Assembly: GCA_964034945.1 (NCBI GenBank)
Contig: OZ035960.1
Location: forward strand, 65,192,470 to 65,256,469
Length of the DNA stretch: 64,000 bases
DNA from: Chrysopilus asiliformis
Lineage: Eukaryota > Arthropoda > Insecta > Diptera > Rhagionidae
Reading direction: 5' to 3'
Part shown: piece after piece, positions 22,567 through 32,789 of the stretch
How the letters are laid out: every line of letters starts with the position of its first letter
Numbering within the stretch: position 1 is the first letter of the stretch
Translations under genes and position numbers: made by a program
Notes under the pieces: generated by a model
What the model was told of the DNA's origin: nothing
The model's database searches: none
The model's input: the letters and a program-made list of their open reading frames with translations, nothing else

Positions 22567-22945
22567 TACCATCCCCCTTGAAAAAAGGAAAATGTCGTAG
22601 ATATTTTCCGTCATGTATCGAGTTCCGATTTCTTGGAAAATGCATTAGGTTATTTTTCTTATTGGTTTAACATTCTTATCAAAAAGTATTTTACTCAACA
22701 ATTTTTTAGCATTATCAAATATTCAATCCTTATTTCTATATTCAATTCTTATAACTTAAAACTAAACTCAGAAAAAATGTTTTTTTTTTTTTTTAATATT
22801 ACTTAAATTTAATATTAGGAATTTCTTTTTCTTCTAAGAGATATCCTTGTTACTCGTAATAATAATTTATATTCGGGAAGAAACTTTTATTAGGGTAAAT
22901 TACTTCTTTAACTAAATCTTCAACCACTACTACCTGATCTAATGT
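22567..22945 (-). repeat. Duplicated 3' internal fragment of gypsy-1
   Basis: This repeats 34309-34616: polypurine tract, AT-rich spacer and the C-terminal codons of the short membrane ORF, ending at CCTGATCTAATGT. It is then fused directly to the middle of an LTR (CTTTCCTAGTCC). The two parents share only GT at the junction, so the joint looks like a deletion or template switch at a microhomology. Confidence 0.88.
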
Positions 22946-23130
22946 CTTTCCTAGTCCAATGGTTTTATTTCCGATCAGCATTTTATTTCATTATGACCGT
23001 GAATTCTACTTTCTGCTATGTCAACAAAACCTAGGTGCATTGGATTTCCTCACTGAATTACAAGAGTGACTTAATTGTGATACGGCAATTGTTTATGTTA
23101 TCATATTTCAGTTCTTGCTTTTGAACATCA

Positions 23131-23651
23131 GGAGCGCGTTCGGGGACGCATTGATAGTCGTAGTCGTAGCTAGCAATAGCTAATGACGTCAATCTGTCAT
23201 AGCTCGCCGTAGTCAACTATAGTCATGTGCACCACGAACGACCACAGTAGTCATAGTCGTAGTTGCTTTTCGTTTGACAGCTCACGCATGCACTGAGGAA
23301 TGAACAAAAACCACAATTTTTTAAAACATATCGTTATTAATTTCCATCTGCGTAAATAATTTTATGCTCATTTTCCTTTTTCTGTTCCTAAAAACTGAAT
23401 TCGGACAGGAATTTTTACATTTAATGTGTGAAATATGATTTACACACTGTCTATGTGTGTGTTAGCTACGCTTGACTATTTCTAACTCTGCTCACCGAGC
23501 ATAGTCAGAAATAGTCACCTACTGTAGTCGACTATTGGCATCCACGAACGACCAGATCTGTAGCTACGTAGTCAACTACGGCGTTCACGAACGACCGATA
23601 GTCACAAATAGTCAACTATAGCTGACTATTTTGCAACGACGAACGCGCTCC
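23131..23651. mobile_element. 521-bp fold-back MITE with repeated TAGTC/GACTA motifs
   Basis: The ends are GGAGCGCGTTCG and CGAACGCGCTCC. The internal arms contain many TAGTCGTAGTC, GTCAACTATAGTC and ACGAACGACC motifs in both orientations, so the arms can fold on themselves. The interruption is plain from comparison with intact LTR copies (GAACATC before, TTCCGTGTTTGG after). A TSD is not clear, and the transposon superfamily is not determined. Confidence 0.8.
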
Positions 23652-24501
23652 TGTTATTCCGTGTTTGGAAATTTGACCGAAATTTTAATTAACTCATAAT
23701 CAAAGTAGGAGATCCAATTACATCTGTTTTTTGACTGAATTATATCTGAGAAATGAGGCATTAATGTTTTTAATGTTTTGACGTGGATACGTCTTGGATT
23801 TTGGTAATGGGGGTACAAATTAGAAAATCGGCTTGCTGCCATGATAACAAATTTGCAATCGATGAAACTCGATAGTTTGTGGTGATATCTGAACAAAACC
23901 TGTGTTATAAGATGAGGGCTACATTAAAGCATTGTATAGGGTATTTTGTTATGTTAAACTATGTTCAATTATGTTTTTAAAAAGCAAAATCGAAATTTTT
24001 ACTCCGCTGTTATGCTGTGTCTGCTGCTTGCAGTACAGATTTCACATGTATACTCTTTTTATGCTTTCTTTGTGTGTATTGAATCTAATATAGAACTTGA
24101 TTGTTTCTCTTCTCTAAATGGGTTGTTCTGATTCTGGCTATTCATATTATTTCGGTTCAATTCGCTTTGGAGGAATTGAAAAAAATTGAAAATAAAAATC
24201 ACTCTCGAGAAAACGAAATTCAGAATTTCAGTAAAACGCTCCAAAGAACGAGAAAATATTATGGTTTTAATTTGCTTTGAGAACACAACTTTAATGCTGG
24301 GACCGAGATATCGCTCTCTTACTAATGAAATGCATACTTATATGTGTATGTGCATCATACCCAACAGCAGCCATCGCTCGAACCTTTCATTCATTTTTGT
24401 GCAAAGCATACAAACCGCTTTGAACAAGACCGGAAAACTTAAAGAGAAACAATTTCGATCTTAACTTGGGGGGAGAAGGAAAAATGTGCATCGATCGCAT
24501 G

Positions 24502-24730
24502 GCCGAATAAAACACAGGTCTGCTGGTTGCTTTTTAACAGCCACCATTTTGCTACGTCATCGGCAAGAAATATCGGTGCATTCTTTCTAATGTTGATTGT
24601 GTGTGCGCTAATTTCAATAATATTTCATATAAAAAGGGAAAATTCCCATTGAATCGTATAAGAATTTCTTGCCGATGACGTCAGAGCCAGAAGCAACTGA
24701 GCTGTGAAACAGACCTTATATAATTCGGCC
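24502..24730. mobile_element. 229-bp MITE
   Basis: The left end, GGCCGAATAAAACACAGGTCTG, matches the right end inverted (CAGACCTTATATAATTCGGCC). A second conserved inner block, GACGTCATCGGCAAGAAAT against CTACGTCATCGGCAAGAAAT, lies inside each arm. A 2-bp AT flanks it; the TSD length is uncertain. Confidence 0.65.
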
Positions 24731-24825
24731 ATGGTTTTGAACACTGTTTTTAGTTGCTCTAAATTGAAATAGCTTCGTTGCTTTTATCGTGTAATTTTAT
24801 TTTATTTTTATTTGTTTTTTATCTA

Positions 24826-25010
24826 TGGGCGTTTTCATAAATTCAAGTTCTGCAAAAAAAGATTTTTGATTAAAAAATAACACAAAAGATTTTTCTTAAT
24901 AAATTGCCCAGTTTATGTTATTCGTTTAGTTTACTTGTTATTCGTTTAGTTTACGAAGAAAAAGTTTTGTGCAATTTGCGTAAGTTCCGAGTACATTTAT
25001 GAAAATGCCC
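24826..25010. mobile_element. 185-bp mariner-type MITE
   Basis: The arms are TGGGCGTTTTCATAAAT and ATTTATGAAAATGCCC, with TA on both sides (24824-24825 and 25011-25012). Near the middle a 19-base unit, TTATTCGTTTAGTTTAC, is duplicated in tandem. Confidence 0.68.
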
Positions 25011-25263
25011 TATTAAACATTGTTCGTTGTGTTGCAATTGAAATTTGATTTTTAGGTACAAGATGCCAAAATTCACCAAACGGAAAGTCAAATCCCGTAA
25101 CATTATGGTCAATCAAATTGTTTCTTTAGTTTCCTTTTCACTAAAATTTCTTACTTAAAGATCTATTGGCGATCGTTGTAGGCGGATCCACGTCTTCTGG
25201 CCGTCTCTACGAGACAGACACCTTGCTTTTTAATCCATGATCATTATGAATGATCATTAGAAT

Positions 25264-26772
25264 TGTTATGATGTCCTTGCTGCGTATTTTTGATACAGCA
25301 AACAGATGATTGGGGCATGCTTATCACCTGCCAGTGAGTGCCCCGACCTCTGCCCACACACTCAGTAACTTGGCATGCTAGCTTTATGCCTGGCTTAGCT
25401 CATCGGTTTCGTGGTGTCCTTGTTACTGAACGTGTGAAGAACATCTTCAGAATTTATTTGTACATGCCAAAAATATATGCCACATATCCGTTTGTCTATC
25501 TGTCCGTCTATCGTACTGTCCGTTCGTCTATCCGTACTCATGTCTGTCTGTTCGTCCGACTATCGAATTTTCTAGTCTTTTGACTATTTCCGAATAAAAA
25601 TATTTACAACACAATTACCAAAATAACCGCTTTTGTTGACTTAATTATGTATAATGGCCCATTTCCCCCTTCGTCATTCAATCTCCCATTTAAAAAACTG
25701 TTTAATACATTTTCAAATATTTATTCCCGTAAAACAAAATGTCTAGCAAATTCTTTAACATTTTTAGCTCTCAAATAAGTGTTAGCATTCTACAAAACCC
25801 TCGATAATTTAAAGAATGACCATAAACTTTAGAATTTCAAATATGCATAACCTTTATAGATAACACAAAAGAAAATTTACTCACTTTTTATCTAGAATTT
25901 TATCAATTTATCTGGATCTTTATTCCCGCTGATGTGCACATCTCGGTCACGATGATAATGATTGCTAAAAATTACTCTAGAAACAAAATTATGCATATAT
26001 TAACGTAAAATCCTAAATTCAATATATTTATATATAATATAACGATAAATTTTACTTTCCTTATTGCGAAGATAACTTATTTGAGGCTTTTACCATATAT
26101 TCTTATAAATTCTTAAATTTCCAAAACAAGCAAATATAAATAATAATAAAACTTCTTGAAGATTATTCTTCTTGAAACTTCTTGAAAGAATTTACTCCAA
26201 CAGAATCCAATATAACAAATGATTAAAGAAAATCTTCGAAATTTCCAGATTTTCTAGTTAAATTTATTAGCAAGATGTCCTCAAATGAGACTTTCAAAAA
26301 ACAACGTAACTTCTGTGATAATATTCAAAACTCAAGAATATCGTAGATTCAATTAGCCAATTATTCTGTTTCTAAAAACTGGACCTCTTCTCTTGAATTT
26401 TTAGATTCTATTTCTTCGTTGACAAATTCTAGACAAAATTCTTCTTATGTTCGAATCTTCTTTTTTTTTTTATCTTTTTCAAAATCCTCTTCAAAATTCT
26501 TTTTGTATTTAGTCTTCTTTCAAAACAACATATCGGTCGTTAATTCTTATTTTTTTTAAAATTTTATTCAACAAAAATTATTTTTGTGAACATTAAAAAA
26601 TTATTTTCAAATCCGTCTGGATTTTTCGATGACAAAAACTGAAGTGTCCTTTTTCAATTTTTTTTTCTTTCCCCGACCTCTCCGATCAAAAAACTTTGCT
26701 TGCTTTTCATTAATTAAAAATTCAGTAAAGTAAAAAAAAACATATAGTGAAATTGCACACTGGCATACTACA
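25264..26772 (-). repeat. Gypsy-2 3' LTR
   Basis: It starts TGTTATGATG and ends CATACTACA. It is very long for an insect gypsy LTR, includes a GTCTATCTGTCCG-like degenerate tetranucleotide tract (25490-25565) and, on the element's strand, a heat-shock-element-like array followed by a TATA-like stretch. Confidence 0.93.
26169..26186 (-). promoter_or_regulatory. Heat-shock-element-like array in the gypsy-2 LTR
   Basis: The sequence reads TTCTTGAAACTTCTTGAA: four alternating GAA/TTC units with exact 5-bp spacing, the consensus for heat-shock factor trimers. A further TTCTTGAA stands 16 bases away at 26153-26160. The same array is in the other LTR at 33695-33712. About 130 bp downstream on the element's strand is TATATAAATATA (26024-26045), so a promoter role is plausible but is inference. 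Confidence 0.5.
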
Positions 26773-26928
26773 GGGCTTAAACATTCGAAATATCTTTGAT
26801 ATTTAGAATGGTTAAGAAAAAATTGCCAGTGATTGTCGTAACTAAACAATGAAACCAACGTGGGGCTCGTCCACACCTGAGTAAGAGTCTCAAGCCGGGC
26901 TTAAGATAAGTAACGTACTCGATAATAC

Positions 26929-29900
26929 CTACGGCTTTAGATCCTTGGCATGATAAACTCCTAAAAGTTTACCGGTATCATCTTCCACCTCATACATGTT
27001 TATGCCAATTCTTTTTACTATCTTAGAGCGCAGATACTTCTTGGCCATCTTAGCACTATATCCTTTCGCAGCATCACTCTGAACAAAATTCTTTCGAAAT
27101 ACCACCTGTCCAGGACTAAAAATGATTTCTCGTGCTCGCAGATTATATGTATTGCGACTTCGTTCTTGAGCTTCCTCTAGTCTCTTCTTTACATCAGATC
27201 TAAACATTTGTTGTTTCAAACATGAAGGTAATGTCTGCATTTCTCCATCTTCTAATACATTTAACTTCTTAAGCAACGCATATTCAGATCCGTGCGTGAT
27301 CATTCTCATTCCGAAAAGAACCTCGTAAGGAGAAGAAGATGTTGCCTGATGTAGAGAACTGCGTATGGAACTAGCTATAGCACCTAGATTTTCATCCCAT
27401 CTTCTATGATCGTCTTTGACATAGGATCTAATCGCAGCTAAAATAGTTCGATTGACTCTCTCTGATATATTGGCTTGTGGAGAATAAATCGCGGTACAAA
27501 TATGTTCCACCCCATAAGAATTTAGTAAGCTCCTAAACTGCTTAGATACAAATTGACTACCATTATCTGAATGTATCTTTTCAGGTACACCAAATACGTG
27601 GAAAACATCGTTTTCAATATATTTAATAATGGCATTCGTTGTAGCTTTACCCATAGCTTTCAACATCACAAATTTAGAAAATTGATCAATCACTACCAAA
27701 ATTGTTGTATTTCCACTACAGGATCTAGGATATGGACCAAGCAAATCTATATATAGTTTTTGCCACGGTCTGTCTGCCAAAGTGACAATTCCCATTTTTG
27801 GTCTCATCTGTTGATTTGTAGCTTTGCACTCCTTACACGTATCGCATTGACTAACGAAATTACGTACTTGGGTAGCCATATTTGGCCAAAAGTATTTTTG
27901 ACGCAATCTAGTTAAGGTCTTTGCGATACCCCCATGACTCGCTTGAGGTGGTCGATGAGCCATCTGGAGCAAACCTTCAGTTAACTTTGATGGGATCCAA
28001 ATTCTCCACGTTGAACATTCTTGGAGCGGATCACCTTTATTGAAATCGACCTTTTTGTAGACAAATCCTTCAGAAACTTTCAAATCAGGCAATCGGTTTT
28101 GGTTTTGATTTATAGTATTAATCAAATCCAAATACTCATCTGATTTGAACTCTGAAGAATTCAAGTCTACTTCAATTATTCTGTTTTCAGGCCCTTCAAC
28201 TTCTTCACAAAATACTCTTGACAGAGCATCTGGAACGATGTGTTGACTTCCTTTCCTATGTTCAATGGAAAAATCGAATCCTTGGAGTTTTAAACTCCAT
28301 CTAGCTAAACGTCCAGTCAAATCACGCTGACTCATCAACCATTTCAAACTAGCGTGATCCGTCACTACTTTAAACGGCAATCCCTCAACATACGGACGGA
28401 ACTTCTTAATACACACTATCGCTGCATAACACTCTAACTCAGTTATTGAGTAATTGCGCTGTGCAGTATTAAGTTTCTTTGACACATAGGCTAAAGGTTT
28501 TTCTGCATTTTCCTCATCCAGCTGACAAAGGACACCTCCCACTCCATCCTTAGAAGCATCACACTGGATAATAAATGGCTTCGAAAAGTCTGGATGACCG
28601 AGTACTGGTGCAGAAGTTAACGCTGTCTTAAGATGGTCAAAAGCCTTTTTCGCCTCATCCGTAAAAAGAAATTTACCCTTCTTTAAAGTGTCTGTAATAG
28701 GAGCAGACAGTGAAGCAAAACTCTGTATGAATCTCCTATACCACCCACACATGCCCAGAAAACGGCGAGCCTGTTTTACTGTTGATGGTACAGGAAAATT
28801 CATAATTGCCTCAAGTTTTCCAGAGTCTACTTTCAGACATCCATCACCCACAACGTATCCCAAGTATCTCAACTCCCTGTGAGCAAATTTACACTTCCCC
28901 AAATTTACAGTCAAACCTGCATATTTTAAACGGTCAGCCACTTCCTTGAGAAGTTCTATCATATGATCGAATGACCTAGCCACGACAAGTAGATCATCAA
29001 GATAGACAAACACATTCTGCCGGAGTCTATGGGGAATCACCTTGTCCATCAACCTACAGAGTCGTTGCGCCGCATTACACAATCCAAAACTCATAACTGT
29101 AAATTGATACAAGGGACGACCCGGTACCGAAAATGCTGTGTACTCCCGAGACTTCTTCTCCAGAGGAATCTGCCAAAACGCATCTTTCAGATCCACACTA
29201 CAAATGTATTGTGTATCCTCCAAACGGCTTAACAGTCCTTCTACATGATGTGATGGATAAGCGTCCTTCTTGGTGACCGAATTGAGCTTGCGTGAGTCCA
29301 CACAAAGTCTATTCTTCCCAGGTTTTCTAACCAGGACTACAGGTGAGCTCCACGCACTATTGCTCTCTTCGATGACACCAAGTCGAATCATCCTATCTAC
29401 CTCCTCATGAATCAGCTTCTCCACTGCTGGAGAAACTGGGTAATGTCTCTGTTTAATCGGTTGTGTATTTTCTACCTCGATGATATGCTCCTCAAGGCTA
29501 GTCTTTCCTAATCCATCCTTATCATATGAAGGAAACCGATCAATCGCTACTTGTAAAGTTTTTCGTTGCATTTCCGAAAGATCATGAACTTTTGGGTCTG
29601 CAGATGCCATTTCCTGTCTTATCTCAACCTCGGAGATTATATTGGGTGCTATCTCAAACGCCCGCCAGAAATTAACACCTAGATATAAAGTCTGCGATAA
29701 ACTTGGAACAATGAACAATACAATGTCCTTAGACAAGTTATTATAAGTAATTGATACTACAACTTTGCCTACAATTCTTTGTTTTTGTCCATTAGCAGTC
29801 CTTATTTCTGATGTGAATTTCTGAGGAGTCATCCCAATATCCTTTAGGAAACTCTCAGCATCTTTTCCTAAACAGCTGACTGAGGCTCCACTGTCTAAAA

Positions 29901-30255
29901 GTCCCCTAATTTTTTTCCCACAAATATCAACTTCTGCATAAGGACGACTGTCAAAATCATCACTCAGAGAAGTTGACGAAATTTCATTGTGAAACCTATG
30001 TTTCAATTTAAATTTTTCCCGCGTATTCTGAATTCTTTGAATTTTATTACAAGTAATTTTGGGAACAAAATCTCTAAAAATCCTATCTTTAGCCTCATGA
30101 TAAGCAATCACTCTCTCATGAAGACTTTTTGGTTGTACACTATTTGAATTTGGAAAATTGTGATCTATAGAAGGTATCGTATCTCGTTTTAAAATTGTCA
30201 CATCTGGGTAATTATTGTCGCTAATTATTTGTTTTTTTATTTCTGGGTCCTTCAC
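26929..30255 (-). CDS. pol: Gypsy-2 pol: protease, RT, RNase H and integrase, intact
   Basis: There are 1108 codons without a break. Protease has LLDSGASVSCLG (aspartate near residue 121). RT has SVDLKDAFWQIPL and the intact active site VYLDDLLV (about 418-421). RNase H has IIQCDASKDGVGGVL and TDHASLKWL. The integrase zinc finger ends CDTCKEC, followed by the acidic triad in IDLLGPY, HSDNGSQFV and SERVNRTI. The C-terminal end resembles a chromo-like or GPY-type tail (YEVEDDTGKLLG). The frame begins just after the gag stop, in the -1 phase; upstream codons continue to about the AAAAT at 30264-30268, so it is probably expressed by -1 frameshifting and not from its own start. Confidence 0.93.
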   Translation of the reverse strand: MKDPEIKKQIISDNNYPDVTILKRDTIPSIDHNFPNSNSVQPKSLHERVIAYHEAKDRIFRDFVPKITCNKIQRIQNTREKFKLKHRFHNEISSTSLSDDFDSRPYAEVDICGKKIRGLLDSGASVSCLGKDAESFLKDIGMTPQKFTSEIRTANGQKQRIVGKVVVSITYNNLSKDIVLFIVPSLSQTLYLGVNFWRAFEIAPNIISEVEIRQEMASADPKVHDLSEMQRKTLQVAIDRFPSYDKDGLGKTSLEEHIIEVENTQPIKQRHYPVSPAVEKLIHEEVDRMIRLGVIEESNSAWSSPVVLVRKPGKNRLCVDSRKLNSVTKKDAYPSHHVEGLLSRLEDTQYICSVDLKDAFWQIPLEKKSREYTAFSVPGRPLYQFTVMSFGLCNAAQRLCRLMDKVIPHRLRQNVFVYLDDLLVVARSFDHMIELLKEVADRLKYAGLTVNLGKCKFAHRELRYLGYVVGDGCLKVDSGKLEAIMNFPVPSTVKQARRFLGMCGWYRRFIQSFASLSAPITDTLKKGKFLFTDEAKKAFDHLKTALTSAPVLGHPDFSKPFIIQCDASKDGVGGVLCQLDEENAEKPLAYVSKKLNTAQRNYSITELECYAAIVCIKKFRPYVEGLPFKVVTDHASLKWLMSQRDLTGRLARWSLKLQGFDFSIEHRKGSQHIVPDALSRVFCEEVEGPENRIIEVDLNSSEFKSDEYLDLINTINQNQNRLPDLKVSEGFVYKKVDFNKGDPLQECSTWRIWIPSKLTEGLLQMAHRPPQASHGGIAKTLTRLRQKYFWPNMATQVRNFVSQCDTCKECKATNQQMRPKMGIVTLADRPWQKLYIDLLGPYPRSCSGNTTILVVIDQFSKFVMLKAMGKATTNAIIKYIENDVFHVFGVPEKIHSDNGSQFVSKQFRSLLNSYGVEHICTAIYSPQANISERVNRTILAAIRSYVKDDHRRWDENLGAIASSIRSSLHQATSSSPYEVLFGMRMITHGSEYALLKKLNVLEDGEMQTLPSCLKQQMFRSDVKKRLEEAQERSRNTYNLRAREIIFSPGQVVFRKNFVQSDAAKGYSAKMAKKYLRSKIVKRIGINMYEVEDDTGKLLGVYHAKDLKP

Positions 30256-30260
30256 TGTAT

Positions 30261-31709
30261 TTATTTTGACTCGGGGTTCGAGTATCGGTGACGAAACACC
30301 CCCGTTCGAGCTTCGCCCCTTCTCCCGTTTCCCTTATCGCAATTCGTACAGGATATGGTGTTAACCCCTTTGGTTCCACAAACACAACAAAAAAGTTTCC
30401 TTTCATTGGATGGACAATAAATAAAAGAATGGCCTATCTGGTCACAATTCCAACACTTGAAATTGTATGACGGATTTTGAACCGCAGATACAATTGGTGA
30501 CTGAAAAACTTCCGATTGTTCATAATCGGTTGTTTCACACCAATCAACCTCATGTATAGGTCTCTGTTGTCCAGTCAGTGGCTGTCTATTCATCGGTCCA
30601 AATCTTCGGTTCAAATACTGCTCAGCCCTTCTACCTCCATCACGCAATTGTTCTAGAGTGTAGAACGACTGAGAGAAAATCAACGTCGCAAGCCTTTCCC
30701 GAACATTTTGTTTTATCATATTAATCAGATCTACATCCGGTATGGGTGATAGAAGTCTTGATGCATCTTTAACTGTTTTGTTAAAAAATTCATCAAAAGA
30801 TTCATTCATCCCTTGACGTCTATCTACCAAAATCCGCAAAATGTCATAATCAGTTTGTAATGAACGAAACTGTTTTAGCAACCCATCTTTTAAGTCAGGC
30901 CAAGAAGCTGAAGGATTCTTTCTAATAAAACCCCAGAACCAAGTTTCTGCTTGTCCACTAAGTAACACATGAAATTTCGTCATAATTTGTCTTGGCGAGT
31001 ATCCATAAGCAGCAGCTAATCTATCCACTCTAAATATGAAATCCTCGACAGTCAAATCAGATGTACCACTAAATTTTAAATTCCATTTTTCGAGTTTGCA
31101 CTCGTTGACGGCATGTGCTTCTGACCTGAAGTGATTCGGCATATTTTGATTTGAATTTGACGCTCTATAGTTCGGTTGATGCTGTGAACCATTGAGATTC
31201 CAAGCTTGAAAATCTGCAAGTAGATTTTCATGCAAATCTCTTTCACGGAAATCTTGATGGTTTCTGTCTGGTACTGATTCTGGTTGGTCTCTTGTATGAT
31301 AGTTTTCAGCTCGCGGAGCAAAATCCCGTTGACCTTGAGGCCTTAAAACTTCCTGATTGCCTCTAGTCGTGTTTGAATTTGTGTCATTTCCTTCGCTGAT
31401 TATCCCTTGAAACAACATACGCACTGTATTTTCAAAAAGTGCCATATCGTTTGGAACAGTGCCAGCTGCATGACTGTCAGATTTACACGTATTTAAAATC
31501 GCGGTATCTTTGTTTAATACCTGCCGCTGATTCATGGTGTTAGTACGAATAGAAGGCTCAATTATGTCCTGTCTAAATTCTAAATTCCTACTAACATTAG
31601 ATTTTCTACCCTGAACTTTTCGAGATGAACCCTTACTTGGATTCTCTACCTTATCTTCAGGTTTCTTAGATCGAAGATGATAAGTATCATTATCATTATT
31701 TTTCTTCAT
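30261..31709 (-). CDS. gag: Gypsy-2 gag
   Basis: There are 482 codons starting at MKKNNDNDTYHLRSKK. A long polar N-terminus (to about residue 200) is followed by the retrotransposon gag core (about 215-375), with the motifs WNLKFSGTSDLTVEDFIFRV and GQAETWFWGF. A zinc-binding tail follows: CWNCDQIGHSFIYC, then CCVCGTKGVNTISCTNC, the second being irregular. It forms the particle and binds the element RNA. The stop at 30261 lies 6 bases before the annotated pol frame. Confidence 0.9.
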   Translation of the reverse strand: MKKNNDNDTYHLRSKKPEDKVENPSKGSSRKVQGRKSNVSRNLEFRQDIIEPSIRTNTMNQRQVLNKDTAILNTCKSDSHAAGTVPNDMALFENTVRMLFQGIISEGNDTNSNTTRGNQEVLRPQGQRDFAPRAENYHTRDQPESVPDRNHQDFRERDLHENLLADFQAWNLNGSQHQPNYRASNSNQNMPNHFRSEAHAVNECKLEKWNLKFSGTSDLTVEDFIFRVDRLAAAYGYSPRQIMTKFHVLLSGQAETWFWGFIRKNPSASWPDLKDGLLKQFRSLQTDYDILRILVDRRQGMNESFDEFFNKTVKDASRLLSPIPDVDLINMIKQNVRERLATLIFSQSFYTLEQLRDGGRRAEQYLNRRFGPMNRQPLTGQQRPIHEVDWCETTDYEQSEVFQSPIVSAVQNPSYNFKCWNCDQIGHSFIYCPSNERKLFCCVCGTKGVNTISCTNCDKGNGRRGEARTGVFRHRYSNPESK

Positions 31710-32767
31710 TTTTAAAATATTATATATAAGTAAATAGTTTAAGTTATAATTTATAGAGTTACTATCTCAAAAAAACTAACTTAAGTTTCTAACTCGATGA
31801 TAACAATAAAATCCAATAAACACAAAGTTTAAATTTAAAAGTTATCTTCTCTCGAAAAAAATTAAATCAATTAAGAAATCGATTAATAAATAATTAAACG
31901 ATTTAAATATAAATGTAATTCAAACAATTACTTAAATTAATTCGTATTTTCAGAATTAATTCGTCTATCTATTCTTGAAACTATCAATATTCATTAAAAT
32001 TGGGAGATTGAATAACTTCAGAAAAAGAAACGTCCATCATACATATCGTTTAAGCCATACTTTCCCAAAAATCTATCACTATAATTTTTCTATCTCATAT
32101 GATTGAGCAATACATAGAAGAATTTTTTCATCTCATGCAGCCTCAATCTATGAAAACCTATGTTTTTTATTTTAAATGAATTGAGCAATACAAAAGTAAT
32201 TAGTTATCTAATGTAGCCTCAATCAATAAAATATAATATTTGTTAACTACACATTCCTGAACAACTGATTAAAATTTTCCTTTTTAAATCAGGCTTCAAA
32301 GAATATGTCATCAACTCTCATAGAATTATAAAAGCTCTTTTTCATTACAATCACTACTCATATAATCATAAGTATGAGCTCATGAAAAATACCAATTCAA
32401 AAACTATAAGATCATCTCCTGAATCAAATTTTTCCCTGACAACAGTGTTCAACTACCATCAAACTACTGGCTCAAGAAAAAAAATAAAATATCATCACAC
32501 AAACTATCTGAAAAAAGTGAACTAAGCTTCTAACACAAACTACAACTAATAACGAAATGTTATCATTAAATTAGGCTAACTTGCGATCGAAACCAATTCC
32601 CTATTTTTCTATAATTTCACTCAAAAATCCAATGTCGAATGCCAAAAAAAACCGAACTAAAATATTTTAACTTTTGAATTTAGCGGACAAAATCTAAGGC
32701 AACAAAAAAAATATCACGATGTTCATTATATCATATAACATAAAGGAACGATCTCTCAAACCTTATG
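31710..32767 (-). other. Gypsy-2 untranslated leader
   Basis: About 1.06 kb between PBS and gag, very AT-rich, with no open frame of note. Two imperfect repeats of a motif around GATTGAGCAATACATAGAAG and AATTGAGCAATACAAAAGTAAT (near 32100 and 32185) are followed by similar TAGCCTCAATC text. Confidence 0.7.
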
Positions 32768-32785
32768 CCTGTTCGTTGGGCGCCA
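32768..32785 (-). other. Gypsy-2 primer binding site
   Basis: On the minus strand it reads TGGCGCCCAACGAACAGG, starting four bases after the LTR end. The TGGCGCCC start is the usual complement of tRNA-Lys 3' ends in retroelements. Confidence 0.8.
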
Positions 32786-32789
32786 CATC

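Larger units (their letters stand above)
23780..25226. mobile_element. Unidentified insertion in the gypsy-1 middle LTR
   Basis: It interrupts the LTR between TTTAATGTTTT and TTTTTAATCCATG, so the target may be a short T-run. The ends (GACGTGGATACGTC and CAGACACCTTGC) are not inverted repeats of each other, although GACGTGGATCCG recurs inverted near 25190. No domain is seen in the short frames. It contains two MITEs (24502-24730 and 24826-25010). Confidence 0.55.

Noticed and set aside
25338..25583. 81-codon plus-strand frame present in both gypsy-2 LTRs (also at 32864)
   Set aside because: It is identical only because the LTRs are identical. It lies antisense to the element and crosses a tetranucleotide tract.
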